Shown here one piece after another: positions 1 through 9,581 of a stretch of 64,000 nucleotides of DNA. Each line of letters starts with the position of its first letter. Position 1 is the stretch's first letter. The position numbers and the translations under genes are program-made. The notes under the pieces are model-generated. The model did no database searches. It was not told the DNA's origin and saw only the letters and a list, made by a program, of their open reading frames with translations. This DNA is from Bacteroides sp. (GTDB lineage Bacteria; Bacteroidota; Bacteroidia; Bacteroidales; Bacteroidaceae), in assembly GCA_022648295.1 (NCBI GenBank), contig JALCME010000022.1, positions 34,688 through 98,687 of the forward strand. The letters run 5' to 3'.

Positions 1-3000
1 CATTGCTAAAAATGTCAGTAAGGAAAATATAGCAGCTTCCATATTTCATGCAGTTGCTGTACAAACGGTTACTACCCTTGCGCATGGATGTAGTATTCTT
101 GCACCAATCTTATTTTGCGGAGGACCATTAACATTTATTCCTGCACTTAGAAAAGCTTTTGTTGATTATCTGCATCTATCAGGTAACGATATTATACTGC
201 CCGAAAAAAGTAATCTGATTCCTGCATGGGGAGCCGCTTTGGCTAATAATACAGATACTATAAAAATATCTTCTTTATTAGAATTGCTTGCTAATTCATT
301 GAATACCTTTTCTATTTCACATAATTTTCTCTCCCCATTTTTTGCAGATGCAAAAGAGTATAAACAATGGAAAGAACAAAAATACTGGTATCAGGTACAG
401 TGTGCTGAGTTGTCTTCAGGAGTACACGATGTTACTATTGGCATTGACTCAGGTTCTACGACAACAAAAATAGTTGTGCTTGACAATCAGAGTAAGATGC
501 TTTATTCTTATTATTCCGCTAACGAAGGGAATCCTATAAATGCTGTAAGAAAAGGGCTGCAACAGCTTGATTCAGATTGTCAAAAGAGAGGGGCAATACT
601 AAAGATAAGGGGAGGATGTTCCACAGGATACGGCGAGGATTTAATCAAGGCTGCTTTTCAATTGGATATCGGTATTGTTGAAACTATAGCTCATTACTTG
701 GCGGCCAAACACATTAATGAGAAAGTCTCTTTCATATTAGATATCGGGGGACAAGATATGAAAGCTATGTTTGTGAATGGCGGCGTAATTAACCGTATTG
801 AAATAAATGAAGCTTGTTCCTCGGGATGCGGCTCATTTATGGAGACATTTGCTCGTTCCTTAAATTATAATATCCAAGACTTCGCAAAACTAGCTTGTTT
901 TGCTGAGTCTCCTTGCGATTTGGGTACACGCTGCACGGTTTTTATGAATTCCAAAGTAAAACAAGTACTGCGTGAAGGGGCTTCAATTGCCGATATTTCA
1001 GCTGGACTCTCTTATTCTGTAGTCAAAAATTGCCTGTATAAGGTTCTACAACTGAGAAATATTGAAGAGCTTGGAACTAATATTATCGTTCAGGGAGGTA
1101 CCATGCGAAATGATTCTATTGTAAGAGCATTGGAGATATTAATAGGTAAGTCTGTATTCCGTAGTGATTGTCCGGAATTAATGGGGGCATATGGTTGTGC
1201 TTTGTATGCACAACAGCTTGAACATATCAAAGAAATAACTTTAGATGAGATGTTATCTTCAGCTCAATATATGTCCAGACAACAACAATGCCATGGGTGT
1301 GAGAATACTTGTATCGTTACGCGTTATCAATTTAATAATAATCGTTATTTTTCCGGTAATCGTTGTGAGAAGGTCTTTTCGAATCAAGGGAATGCCATTA
1401 AAAAAGGGATGAATGCTTATGCTGAAAAGAACAAGTTATTGTTTGACAGGAACGATGAAGTCTGTGATTCTTTACTTACTATAGGAATTCCACGTTGCCT
1501 GAATATGTATGAGGAGTATCCTTTTTGGTATACGTTATTTACGTATAGTGGCATTCGGGTCTATCTCTCTGAATCCTCCACTTTTGAGAACTATGAATCC
1601 GGAGTTAAAATGGTGATGGCTGATAATATTTGTTTTCCAGCTAAATTAGTACATAGCCATATCCAAAATCTCGTTTCTCGTCAAGTAGACCGAATCTTTA
1701 TGCCGTTTGTTGTGTACGAGAAGCCAGAAGATCACCAACAAAATAGTTATAATTGTCCAATTGTATCAGGTTATTCAGAAGTAATAAAAAGTGTACAAAG
1801 CGGAACAATTCCTATCGATTCTCCGTCCATTACGTTTAAGGAGCAGAAATTATTATATAAACAGTGCAAAACATATCTGATTTCATTAGGTGTTCCGGAA
1901 CAAAGAATCAAATCAGCTTTTAGTAAAGCTTTAGAAGATCAAAGTCTTTTTGAAACGGAAATGTCGGTTTATAATCGGACAATTGTTGAAAATGCACGTC
2001 AGGAACATAAAATGATCCTGCTTCTTGCGGGACGTCCTTATCATACAGATCCGCTTATTCAACACGGATTATCAGATATGATTGCTGCATTAGGGGTAAA
2101 TGTTATTACCGATGATATTGTCCGTCAACAAAATATATCCCTGGACGATGTACATTTTGTGTCTCAATGGGCTTATCCAGATCGCATTTTGAAAGCAGCT
2201 AAATGGGTTGCTACGCAGGATGCTGATATACAATATGTGCAAATGACTTCTTTTGGATGTGGACCGGATGCTTTTCTTCTGGATGAAATACGTTCTTTAT
2301 TGAAGCGCTATGGTAAGACCTTAACTATCTTAAAGATTGATGATGTAAGCAATACAGGATCTCTTAAGCTTCGTGTCCGTTCATTAGTTGAAAGCCTGAA
2401 TTTTAGCCTGAAACAAACCTCTTCCGCTGCCAGACAGGAATTTGTTTCCACTCCCACGTATCAAAGAAATGACAGAAAAAGAAAGATTATAGTGCCTTTT
2501 TTCACGCCTTTCATTTCCCCACTTATTCCGTCTCTTATGAAAAAAGCAGGTTATGATGTTGAGAACTTGCCGATGAGTGATACTGCATCAAGCGATTGGG
2601 GATTAAGATTTGCTAATAATGAAGTTTGCTATCCTGCAACGCTGATAGTCGGTGATTTAATAAAAGCTCTAAAGAGTGGTAAGTACGATCCCGCAAATAT
2701 AGCCATTGCCATCACACAAACTGGTGGACAATGTAGAGCCAGTAATTACATTTCTTTAATAAAAAAGGCTTTGGTGGAAAGTGGCTATGCTGATGTTCCG
2801 GTAGTTTCCTTATCAATGGGAAGCGGATTACGTAATAAGCAACCCGGATTTAAGATACATTGGCTAAAGATGCTGCCTATTACATTGGCCTCTATTCTAT
2901 ATAGTGATTGCATCGCCGAATTTTATTATGCATCTGTTATCCGTGAAAATAAAGAAGGAGAAGCCGCCCGCTTACGTAATATGTATTTAAAAATGGCAGA

Positions 3001-3694
3001 AACCGTTATATCACAGAACAAACCTTACGACTTTATTGATTACTTGTCACTTGCTGCTAAAGATTTTAATGCAATATGTAATCAGGGGCAATATTCCAAA
3101 GTCGGAATGGTGGGGGAAATTTTCTTAAAGTTTAATCCTTTTGCACAAAAGAATATAACCGACTGGCTAATCAATCAAGGTATTGAAGTCATGCCGCCTT
3201 TATTAACCAATTTCTTTATTCAAAGTTTTGTGAATGCCGAGTATAATCAAGATGTGCATCTACAAAAAAGAGTCATACCGGAATTTACGATTCATTGGTT
3301 GTATAAGCGGGTTCAGAATCTAATAGATCGTTTTAATGACGCTGCTAAAGAATTTCATTACTTTACTCCATTTAAAAATATTTATGATGAGGCGAAAGAT
3401 GCGGAAAAAGTAATATCCCTGAGTGCCCAGTTTGGCGAAGGCTGGCTTCTCCCCGGTGAGATATTATCTTATGCCAAACAAAAGATTAACCATGTGATTA
3501 GTGTTCAGCCATTTGGTTGTATAGCCAATCATATTGTAGCTAAAGGCATTGAAAAACGGATAAAATCATTATATCCACAAATGAATATACTTTATCTGGA
3601 TTTTGATAGTAGTGTCAGTGACGTGAATATAGTCAACCGTTTATTGCTATTTATAGATGAATTAAAAAAAGAAAAGGAATATGGGAGCAATTGA
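1..3694 (+). CDS. 2-hydroxyacyl-CoA dehydratase activase-like protein (5' end outside window)
   Basis: The reading frame is open from base 2, so the gene begins before the window; about 1230 residues are visible. Bases 2-238 encode the end of a first BcrA/BadF/BadG/HgdC ATPase domain (ILFCGGPLTFIPAL). A second copy follows, with the phosphate loop IGIDSGSTTTK near base 437, DIGGQDMK near 740, and the Fe-S/switch motif NEACSSGCGSF near 806-835. A DUF2229-like region (VMADNICFPAK) and an HgdB-like C-terminal part come next. Family members are usually about 1400-1500 residues, so roughly 200-300 residues are missing upstream. The family activates radical 2-hydroxyacyl-CoA dehydratases by ATP-driven electron transfer, but the substrate of the giant fused form is unknown. 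A TTG at 239 lies inside conserved sequence and is not the start. The gene overlaps the next one by 14 bp. Confidence 0.88.
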   Translation, partial: IAKNVSKENIAASIFHAVAVQTVTTLAHGCSILAPILFCGGPLTFIPALRKAFVDYLHLSGNDIILPEKSNLIPAWGAALANNTDTIKISSLLELLANSLNTFSISHNFLSPFFADAKEYKQWKEQKYWYQVQCAELSSGVHDVTIGIDSGSTTTKIVVLDNQSKMLYSYYSANEGNPINAVRKGLQQLDSDCQKRGAILKIRGGCSTGYGEDLIKAAFQLDIGIVETIAHYLAAKHINEKVSFILDIGGQDMKAMFVNGGVINRIEINEACSSGCGSFMETFARSLNYNIQDFAKLACFAESPCDLGTRCTVFMNSKVKQVLREGASIADISAGLSYSVVKNCLYKVLQLRNIEELGTNIIVQGGTMRNDSIVRALEILIGKSVFRSDCPELMGAYGCALYAQQLEHIKEITLDEMLSSAQYMSRQQQCHGCENTCIVTRYQFNNNRYFSGNRCEKVFSNQGNAIKKGMNAYAEKNKLLFDRNDEVCDSLLTIGIPRCLNMYEEYPFWYTLFTYSGIRVYLSESSTFENYESGVKMVMADNICFPAKLVHSHIQNLVSRQVDRIFMPFVVYEKPEDHQQNSYNCPIVSGYSEVIKSVQSGTIPIDSPSITFKEQKLLYKQCKTYLISLGVPEQRIKSAFSKALEDQSLFETEMSVYNRTIVENARQEHKMILLLAGRPYHTDPLIQHGLSDMIAALGVNVITDDIVRQQNISLDDVHFVSQWAYPDRILKAAKWVATQDADIQYVQMTSFGCGPDAFLLDEIRSLLKRYGKTLTILKIDDVSNTGSLKLRVRSLVESLNFSLKQTSSAARQEFVSTPTYQRNDRKRKIIVPFFTPFISPLIPSLMKKAGYDVENLPMSDTASSDWGLRFANNEVCYPATLIVGDLIKALKSGKYDPANIAIAITQTGGQCRASNYISLIKKALVESGYADVPVVSLSMGSGLRNKQPGFKIHWLKMLPITLASILYSDCIAEFYYASVIRENKEGEAARLRNMYLKMAETVISQNKPYDFIDYLSLAAKDFNAICNQGQYSKVGMVGEIFLKFNPFAQKNITDWLINQGIEVMPPLLTNFFIQSFVNAEYNQDVHLQKRVIPEFTIHWLYKRVQNLIDRFNDAAKEFHYFTPFKNIYDEAKDAEKVISLSAQFGEGWLLPGEILSYAKQKINHVISVQPFGCIANHIVAKGIEKRIKSLYPQMNILYLDFDSSVSDVNIVNRLLLFIDELKKEKEYGSN

Positions 3695-4295
3695 AAATAA
3701 CAATTTGGAACAGAAAATAATAGAAACAGCTCAGCAGTTGTTCATTGAGAAAGGATTTGTAGAAACAAGTATGAGCGACATTGCCCATGCAGTGGGGATT
3801 AATCGTCCGGTGCTTCATTATTATTTTAGAACAAAAGATAAGATGTTCCAAGCGGTATTCAGCAATATTGTAGCTTCAGTAATCCCTAAGGTACAAGATA
3901 TTCTAAGGCAGGATGTTCCTTTTATTAAACGCATGGAACTGATATTGGATGAATATATTAAGAAATTCATAGAAAGTCCATATTTAGTCAAATTCATCTT
4001 GGGAGAAATTCAGCGGGATGTAAATCATCTTATAAGCATAGCAAAAGAACTACAATTAAATAATTGCTTTGATATACTTTATAAATACTTGTCTGATGAA
4101 ATGCAAAAAGGAAAGTTAAAGACTGTGCCCATACCTTTTGTGTTTTTTACCTTTTACGGACTTCTTACTTATCCATTTCTATCCAAAAATTTAGTAATAA
4201 CCTTGTTTTTGGATAAAGAAGAAGACTTTGAGCCAATGTTACACGAATGGAAACAATATGTAATTTCTTCCATGAAAAATCTGCTATTACCATAA
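3681..4295 (+). CDS. TetR/AcrR family transcriptional regulator
   Basis: 204 residues. The N-terminal TetR DNA-binding domain is clear: IIETAQQLFIEKGF, then the helix-turn-helix MSDIAHAVGINRPVLHYYF at about residues 32-50, followed by TKDKMFQAVF. The C-terminal three quarters are the variable helical ligand-binding domain. The ATG lies inside the 3' end of the activase gene (14-bp overlap), with GAAAAGGA just upstream, so the two are probably translated from one mRNA and the regulator may control that operon. The ligand is unknown. Confidence 0.9.
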   Translation: MGAIENNNLEQKIIETAQQLFIEKGFVETSMSDIAHAVGINRPVLHYYFRTKDKMFQAVFSNIVASVIPKVQDILRQDVPFIKRMELILDEYIKKFIESPYLVKFILGEIQRDVNHLISIAKELQLNNCFDILYKYLSDEMQKGKLKTVPIPFVFFTFYGLLTYPFLSKNLVITLFLDKEEDFEPMLHEWKQYVISSMKNLLLP

Positions 4296-4397
4296 CTCCT
4301 GCTTATTCCATATAGATATTTATAAGAAAAGTTGGTTTAGAATAATCTTTTTATTACTTTCATCTTAAAATTAGCTTATCATTTATTTCTATATTCT

Positions 4398-5237
4398 ATG
4401 AAAGAAAGTAATAATATTCAGGAAATACTGAATTATTCGATCTTAAAAGTAAGCAAAACAACGGATATCACAGTGTTGACAGTTATAAAATTACTGGCCA
4501 TTGTTGTTATAACCCTTCTTTTACTCTATCTTATAAAGAAAACCATATACAAGTCCAGACATTTGGATATTGGAAAGAAGTATTCACTTAATAACCTCAG
4601 TCATTACATCATTATTATTGTTGCCTTCGGATGGGGTTTAGAGCTGCTGGGGTTCAATTTGAAGATCGTACTTGCCGGTTCGGCAGCACTCTTGGTTGGA
4701 GTTGGATTAGGATTACAGAATCTTTTCAGTGATTTTGTTTCGGGAATTATTCTATTAATAGATTCTTCAATAAAGGTAGATGATGTGATCAATGTCAACG
4801 GATTGGTCTGTGAAGTCCGGGAGATCAATCTTCGTACCACTCTGGTGTTGACCCGCGATGATAAATATATTCTTTTGCCTAACACCTGGTTAACTAGAAA
4901 TGAAGTGATAAACTGGACACATTCGGTATCTTCCTCCCGTTTTGAAGTAAACGTTGGAGTAGACTATGCTTCGGATGTGGATTTAGTAATGTCTACAATG
5001 AAAAACGTTTGTACAGGGCAGGAAGGAGTGATGAAGACCCCGGAACCATTTGTGCGGTTTAATGATTTTGGCGATTCATCTTTGATGTTCACCGTTTATT
5101 TTTGGTGTGAAAACGTATTCCGCGTGGAAAATATAAAGAGTAATATCCGTCATGATTTATTCTATAAGTTTAAAGAGTTAGGTATCAATATACCTTTCCC
5201 CCAACGGGTATTACATATGCCGAAAGAAGAAAAATAA
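4398..5237 (+). CDS. MscS-family mechanosensitive ion channel
   Basis: 279 residues, the size of a minimal MscS channel. Hydrophobic helices lie at about residues 27-45 and 68-86. The pore-lining TM3 follows with the Gly/Ala-rich run AGSAALLVGVGLGLQNL and FSDFVSGIILLID. The beta domain follows (IKVDDVINVNGLVCEVREI, then TTLVLTRDDKYILLPN). Family members release solutes through the inner membrane on hypo-osmotic shock. The gene stands alone, 102 bp after the TetR gene, and ends at a strong hairpin. Confidence 0.93.
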   Translation: MKESNNIQEILNYSILKVSKTTDITVLTVIKLLAIVVITLLLLYLIKKTIYKSRHLDIGKKYSLNNLSHYIIIIVAFGWGLELLGFNLKIVLAGSAALLVGVGLGLQNLFSDFVSGIILLIDSSIKVDDVINVNGLVCEVREINLRTTLVLTRDDKYILLPNTWLTRNEVINWTHSVSSSRFEVNVGVDYASDVDLVMSTMKNVCTGQEGVMKTPEPFVRFNDFGDSSLMFTVYFWCENVFRVENIKSNIRHDLFYKFKELGINIPFPQRVLHMPKEEK

Positions 5238-5239
5238 AA

Positions 5240-5270
5240 AATGAACCTGCACATGCAGATTCATTTTCTT
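5240..5270. terminator. Bidirectional terminator between mscS and the alcohol dehydrogenase
   Basis: Stem AATGAA-c-CTGCA (5240-5251) pairs with TGCAG-a-TTCATT (5254-5265) around a 2-nt loop, with one C/A mismatch. It is followed by TTTTCTT on the plus strand and preceded by an A-rich run that acts as the T-run on the minus strand. It lies between two convergent genes. Confidence 0.75.
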
Positions 5271-5318
5271 ATGAGGATAAAGCTTTATATACAGCCTTTC
5301 ATAACTTTGTTCTACCTC

Positions 5319-6500
5319 TTATTTGTAAGAATCCTTGTAAATGTTCACACAATCTTCCGTGCTGAGTTGTACACGATCTGCTTCAAACAAAGCACCCATA
5401 GTCTCCTTTGCATTAATAGCCATTTTCTCAAACTCATCGGGAGTAATACCATAATCAGACATTTTCAGATTAGCTACTCCACAATCCTCTTGCAGTTTGG
5501 CAAGCATGCGGATAAAATCCATAGGTTCTTTAGCCTCAGGCATGCCCATAGCTTGTGCCATACGAATAAAACGTTCATCACATCCATGTTTGTTTATAAA
5601 ATGGGTAAAGAAGGCTTTGCTCAGCATAATTAATCCTGCTCCATGAGGCAGATTATGATGGAAAGCTGACATGGCATGCTCTAATGAATGTTGACTGGTG
5701 GTTAGGGATAGAGTCATAACGATTCCCGATAAAGTGTTACCAAAGGCGACACGGGTACGTGCTTCAATATTATTCCCGCTAGCAACGGCCTCTGCCAAAT
5801 TATGTGAAACATTTTCTATGGCTGTCAGAGCATACATATCACTTTGCAGGTTTGCAAATTTCGAAACATAACTCTCCACACTATGGAACAGAGCATCAAA
5901 TCCCTGATATGCCGTAAACTTTGGTGGTACACTAAGCATTAGCTCTGGATCCACAATTGCCAGCACCGGATAAGAATCATCTGTTCCGAAACCTATTTTT
6001 TCCTGGGTTTCTTCATTGCTTACCACTCCCCATGGATCAACTTCCGAACCTGTTCCGGCTGTTGTTGTTATTGCGATGACGGGTATAGGCTTATTCTTTA
6101 TCGGTTGACATTTCCCGGTTCCTCCCCAAATGTAGTCCCAGTAATCGCCATCGTTGGTAGCCATAAACGAGATAGCCTTAGAGGCATCAATCACACTACC
6201 TCCACCTAATGCTACAATAAAGTCACAACTATTCTTCTTGGCACAATTGCCACCTGCCATGATCGTAGATTTCAATGGATTAGCTTCTATTTGATCAAAA
6301 AGAACCGTTTCCACGCCTGCTAAATGCAATTGTTCTTCAACTCGGTCCAGATAACCGTTACTCTTAGTTGACTTCCCGTTTGAAATAACCAGTAACGCTT
6401 TTTTCCCCGGCATTGCATATTCATGTAAGCTATTCACTGCTCCGGCCCCAAAAGCTATGCGGGTGGGAGTGTACATCTTAAAATTCAAAATTGTTTCCAT
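5319..6500 (-). CDS. Iron-containing alcohol dehydrogenase
   Basis: 393 residues, the typical length of group III Fe-dependent ADHs (butanol dehydrogenase type). The NAD(P)-binding signature GGGSVIDASKAISF is present. Metal ligands are recognisable as Asp and His in GFDALFHSVE and His in SLEHAMSAFHHNLPHGAG. It reduces aldehydes or oxidises alcohols with NAD(P)H; the substrate cannot be read. It lies downstream of the ferredoxin/aldo-keto reductase operon on the same strand, but after a 173-bp gap holding its own TATCTTTG promoter box. Confidence 0.92.
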   Translation of the reverse strand: METILNFKMYTPTRIAFGAGAVNSLHEYAMPGKKALLVISNGKSTKSNGYLDRVEEQLHLAGVETVLFDQIEANPLKSTIMAGGNCAKKNSCDFIVALGGGSVIDASKAISFMATNDGDYWDYIWGGTGKCQPIKNKPIPVIAITTTAGTGSEVDPWGVVSNEETQEKIGFGTDDSYPVLAIVDPELMLSVPPKFTAYQGFDALFHSVESYVSKFANLQSDMYALTAIENVSHNLAEAVASGNNIEARTRVAFGNTLSGIVMTLSLTTSQHSLEHAMSAFHHNLPHGAGLIMLSKAFFTHFINKHGCDERFIRMAQAMGMPEAKEPMDFIRMLAKLQEDCGVANLKMSDYGITPDEFEKMAINAKETMGALFEADRVQLSTEDCVNIYKDSYK

Positions 6501-6550
6501 ATAATGTTATATTTTAGATTGTTTTGAATATATATTATAATTCAATGCTG

Positions 6551-6580
6551 CAAAGATAGGGGATACTTCACTCAGTCAGA
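6551..6580 (-). promoter_or_regulatory. Putative promoter of the iron alcohol dehydrogenase
   Basis: Reading the minus strand, TATCTTTG (6558-6551) matches the Bacteroidota -7 consensus TAnnTTTG. TCTG (6580-6577) sits 18 bp upstream as a weak -33 element. The start codon is about 50 nt downstream. Confidence 0.55.
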
Positions 6581-6673
6581 ATAACTATTTTACAGAAACT
6601 ATTACCTTTATTACCGATCTCTTTAACGTATGAAAATAAATGCTTGCCTGTGGTAACTAAATCAACCATGTTT

Positions 6674-8071
6674 CTATAATGTTCCTTGTTTCAACTGCTC
6701 TACAAAATGGTCAATACGATGCAATTCTTCTGGGATATTAATGCTCTGTGGACAGTGGGGAACACATTGTCTGCATCCAATACAATGACTGGCCTGCCGT
6801 AACTTGGGTACATCACGATCATATCCTATAAGGAAAGCTCTGCGTGCTGTTCTATAGTTTTCATCCTGACTGCTTTGTGATACGTAACCGTCATTAACGC
6901 ATTTGTTGTAGTGTACCAAAATAGCCGGAATATCAATGCCATAGGGACAAGGCATGCAGTATTTGCAATCATTGCAAGGTACTGTAGGGTATTTCAGCAT
7001 TAATTGAGCCGTTTTTTCCAAGAAGGCTTTATCCTCTTCGCTTAGTGCAGTCAAAGGCGAATAAGTACGCAAATTATCTTGTAAATGTTCCATGTAAGTC
7101 ATTCCGCTTAACACAGTCAATACGCTCTTGAATGAACCGGCAAAACGGAAAGCCCAAGAAGCCACACTGTCATCGGGACGACGCTGTTTTAAACGTGCCA
7201 CGATATGATCCGGCACATTGGCAAGACGTCCACCCAGAAGAGGTTCCATAATGACGACCGGAATATTTCTTTTAGTGAGTTCTTCGTATAAATATTCGGC
7301 ATTTGTATTAAAAGAGTTCACTTCTTTTGCATGTTTCCAGTCCAGATAATTAAGTTGGATCTGGACAAAATTCCAGTGGATTTCATCATGACGTGAAAGT
7401 AAATAATCAAACACCTTAATATCACCATGATAAGAGAAACCAAGATTACGGATACGTCCGGCTTTACGTTCTTCAATCAAGAAGTCGAGCATACCGTTCT
7501 TTAAATAGCGTCCTTCCAAAGCCTCCATTCCTCCCATACCTATGCCATGGAGTAGCATGTAGTCTATGTAATCCACCTGTAACTCTTTAAAAGAATTGTG
7601 ATAAATAGCTAACGATGCTTTACGGCTCCATGTATCCGGACTAAAGTTCGATAATTTTGTTGCAATAAGATAGCTGTTGCGAGGGTGACGGCTTAAAGCA
7701 ACTCCCATAGCATGTTCTGAATGCCCTTTGCAATAGGCTGGTGATGTATCGAAGTAATTTACACCGTGAGCCAGTGCATAATCCGTTAACTTATTCACCA
7801 TTTCCTGATCTATTTCACTTGAATCGTTACGGGCACTACCACTTCCAATCGTTGGCAGCCGCATACATCCGTACCCCAGAATCGAGACTCTATCTTTTGT
7901 AGAAGGATTAATGCGATAGGTCATCTTATCAGTTGGAACATCACCTGATACAGCCTTATTTATCTTTTGAGGGTTATTGCCACATCCCAATAAAGTAATG
8001 GCTGCTGCTCCTCCGCCTAATTTCTTAAAGAAGTCACGGCGGTTAATCTTTCTTTTATCTCTTTTTTCCAT
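6674..8071 (-). CDS. Exported aldo/keto reductase with C-terminal 2[4Fe-4S] ferredoxin domain
   Basis: 465 residues. The N-terminus carries a twin-arginine motif (NRRDFFKKLGGGAAAITLLG) followed by Cys, suggesting Tat export and possible lipid anchoring. The middle is an aldo/keto reductase barrel (ILGYGCMRLPT; NYFDTSPAYCKGHSE; LLHGIGMGG; GRIRNLGFSYHG). The last ~110 residues hold two Fe-S cluster motifs, CNDCKYCMPCPYGIDIP and CIGCRQCVPHCPQSINIP. Such proteins are common in Bacteroidota and anaerobes, but their substrates are mostly unknown. It follows the NapH/NapG-like gene by 12 bp in the same operon, so that membrane ferredoxin may supply its electrons. Confidence 0.9.
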   Translation of the reverse strand: MEKRDKRKINRRDFFKKLGGGAAAITLLGCGNNPQKINKAVSGDVPTDKMTYRINPSTKDRVSILGYGCMRLPTIGSGSARNDSSEIDQEMVNKLTDYALAHGVNYFDTSPAYCKGHSEHAMGVALSRHPRNSYLIATKLSNFSPDTWSRKASLAIYHNSFKELQVDYIDYMLLHGIGMGGMEALEGRYLKNGMLDFLIEERKAGRIRNLGFSYHGDIKVFDYLLSRHDEIHWNFVQIQLNYLDWKHAKEVNSFNTNAEYLYEELTKRNIPVVIMEPLLGGRLANVPDHIVARLKQRRPDDSVASWAFRFAGSFKSVLTVLSGMTYMEHLQDNLRTYSPLTALSEEDKAFLEKTAQLMLKYPTVPCNDCKYCMPCPYGIDIPAILVHYNKCVNDGYVSQSSQDENYRTARRAFLIGYDRDVPKLRQASHCIGCRQCVPHCPQSINIPEELHRIDHFVEQLKQGTL

Positions 8072-8083
8072 TCGTTCCTCTTT

Positions 8084-9577
8084 TTAAATAATTCGATGTG
8101 TTTCATGTCCCTCCACATAAATAGCACTGAATGGACGGGCCGGACAAAGATTCTCACATGCGCCACAGCCTATGCAACGTTCTATATTTACCACCGGAAT
8201 CTTGGGGGAATCTTTAACTGTTTCGTCGGAAGAGACCATCTGGATGGCTCCGGTAGGACAATGGCGGGCACAATTGCCACAATCCACACCATCGGTCAGA
8301 ACCACACAATTTGCCTTTATCCAGACTGCATGTCCTATTTGTATTGACGATTTTTCCGCCTTTGTGATAGGGTGTATGGCTTCCGCCGGGCAGACCTCCG
8401 AGCATCGGGTGCACTCCGGCCGACAATAGCCGCGTTCGTAAGACATCTCCGGTTGCATAAAATGCATCAAATTGGTAGACGGTCGGAGAACTTCATTCGG
8501 ACAGACTGAGACACATAGCTGGCAGGCTGTACAATATTGTGCCATGTGACGTGCACTCAGTGATCCCGGGGGCGTCAATGGAGTGTTACGGTGTGGAATC
8601 TGTTTTTCTTCAATAACAGCTAAGCCTCCATCAACTTTCTTTTCCTGAGCTTTTAAGATAGACGTTGTTGTAACGATTGCCGTTGCGGTTAAAAAGGAGC
8701 GCCGTGCACCATCCACCTCATTTAGAGGAGATGTGGGAGATGCTGTAATTTTCTTCATGGGGTGCTTATACGAAATGGAACCTTTGGGGCATTTCTCCAC
8801 GCAGTTCATACACGTTACGCATCTGCTATAATCTATGGTATGCTCTTTAAAATTAATGCAGGATGCTTTACAGTTGCGTGAGCAGAGTCCACAACTATTG
8901 CATTTCGAGGTGTCAATGACAGGTTTTAGCCATGAATATTTGGCGAAGAAGCCCAATATCGTACCTACCGGACAGATCGTATTGCAATATGTCCGTCCAT
9001 TTCTCCATGCCAGGATAACGATTATTATTAAAGTGATTACTCCTATAATCAATGTAGGAAGACTTTTAAGCCAAATATCCGTTTTATAGAAGGCATAACT
9101 ATCGACACGTTCCGCTAATCCCGCAAGTATATTATTCCCCCACAAGTAAATAGGCTGGAAGAGGGTATTGGCTATTCGTCCATAAGCACTGTATGGGGCC
9201 AGAAGTGCAACGATGGAACTGATTCCGAAAGCAAAAGCTATTGCAAATGAAATCAATATAGCATAACGCAACCAGTCTATGGACTTGGAGTATTTAAATC
9301 TGTTTTTCTTCTGTTTGCCAGAGATCCAGGAAACAAAATCCTGAAAGACTCCTAAGGGGCAAATTACAGAACAATAAATCCGTCCAAAAATAAGAGTAAG
9401 TGCCATTAAAAACAAAAGGACACCAACATTCAGGGCCAATAAAGCTGGTAAGAATTGGATCTTTGCCATCCATCCGAACCAGGTATGTAGTGTCCCAGTG
9501 TAATCTAAGAATAGGAGCGTGACGAGCGCGAAAAACGCAATTGCAAATATCCGTCTGATTTTACGTAACATAGGCAC
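8084..9577 (-). CDS. NapH/NapG-like fused membrane polyferredoxin
   Basis: 497 residues. The N-terminal ~240 residues form a NapH/NosR-like membrane domain with several hydrophobic helices and two paired cysteine motifs, CSVICPLGVFQDF and CNTICPVGTILGFF. Two 4Fe-4S motifs follow (CNSCGLCSRNC, CVTCMNCVEKCPKG). At about residue 290 an internal twin-arginine-like segment (RRSFLTATAIVTTTSILKA) marks the joint to a NapG/MauM-like second half. That half has at least four more cluster motifs (CTACQLCVSVCP, CTRCSEVCP, CGNCARHCP, CIGCGACENLCP). The likely role is moving electrons from the quinone pool or cytoplasm to exported partners. It lies 4 bp after the flavodoxin gene. Confidence 0.88.
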   Translation of the reverse strand: MPMLRKIRRIFAIAFFALVTLLFLDYTGTLHTWFGWMAKIQFLPALLALNVGVLLFLMALTLIFGRIYCSVICPLGVFQDFVSWISGKQKKNRFKYSKSIDWLRYAILISFAIAFAFGISSIVALLAPYSAYGRIANTLFQPIYLWGNNILAGLAERVDSYAFYKTDIWLKSLPTLIIGVITLIIIVILAWRNGRTYCNTICPVGTILGFFAKYSWLKPVIDTSKCNSCGLCSRNCKASCINFKEHTIDYSRCVTCMNCVEKCPKGSISYKHPMKKITASPTSPLNEVDGARRSFLTATAIVTTTSILKAQEKKVDGGLAVIEEKQIPHRNTPLTPPGSLSARHMAQYCTACQLCVSVCPNEVLRPSTNLMHFMQPEMSYERGYCRPECTRCSEVCPAEAIHPITKAEKSSIQIGHAVWIKANCVVLTDGVDCGNCARHCPTGAIQMVSSDETVKDSPKIPVVNIERCIGCGACENLCPARPFSAIYVEGHETHRII

Positions 9578-9581
9578 ATTT

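Noticed and set aside
239..241. TTG as the start of the first gene
   Set aside because: The frame is open to base 2 and encodes conserved activase sequence (CGGPLTFIPAL), so the gene starts upstream of the window.
4398..5237. Large MscK/KefA-type channel
   Set aside because: Only 279 residues with a single MscS core; no extra periplasmic domain.
5241..5633. 130-residue plus-strand frame
   Set aside because: Antisense shadow of the iron alcohol dehydrogenase, and it starts inside the terminator hairpin.
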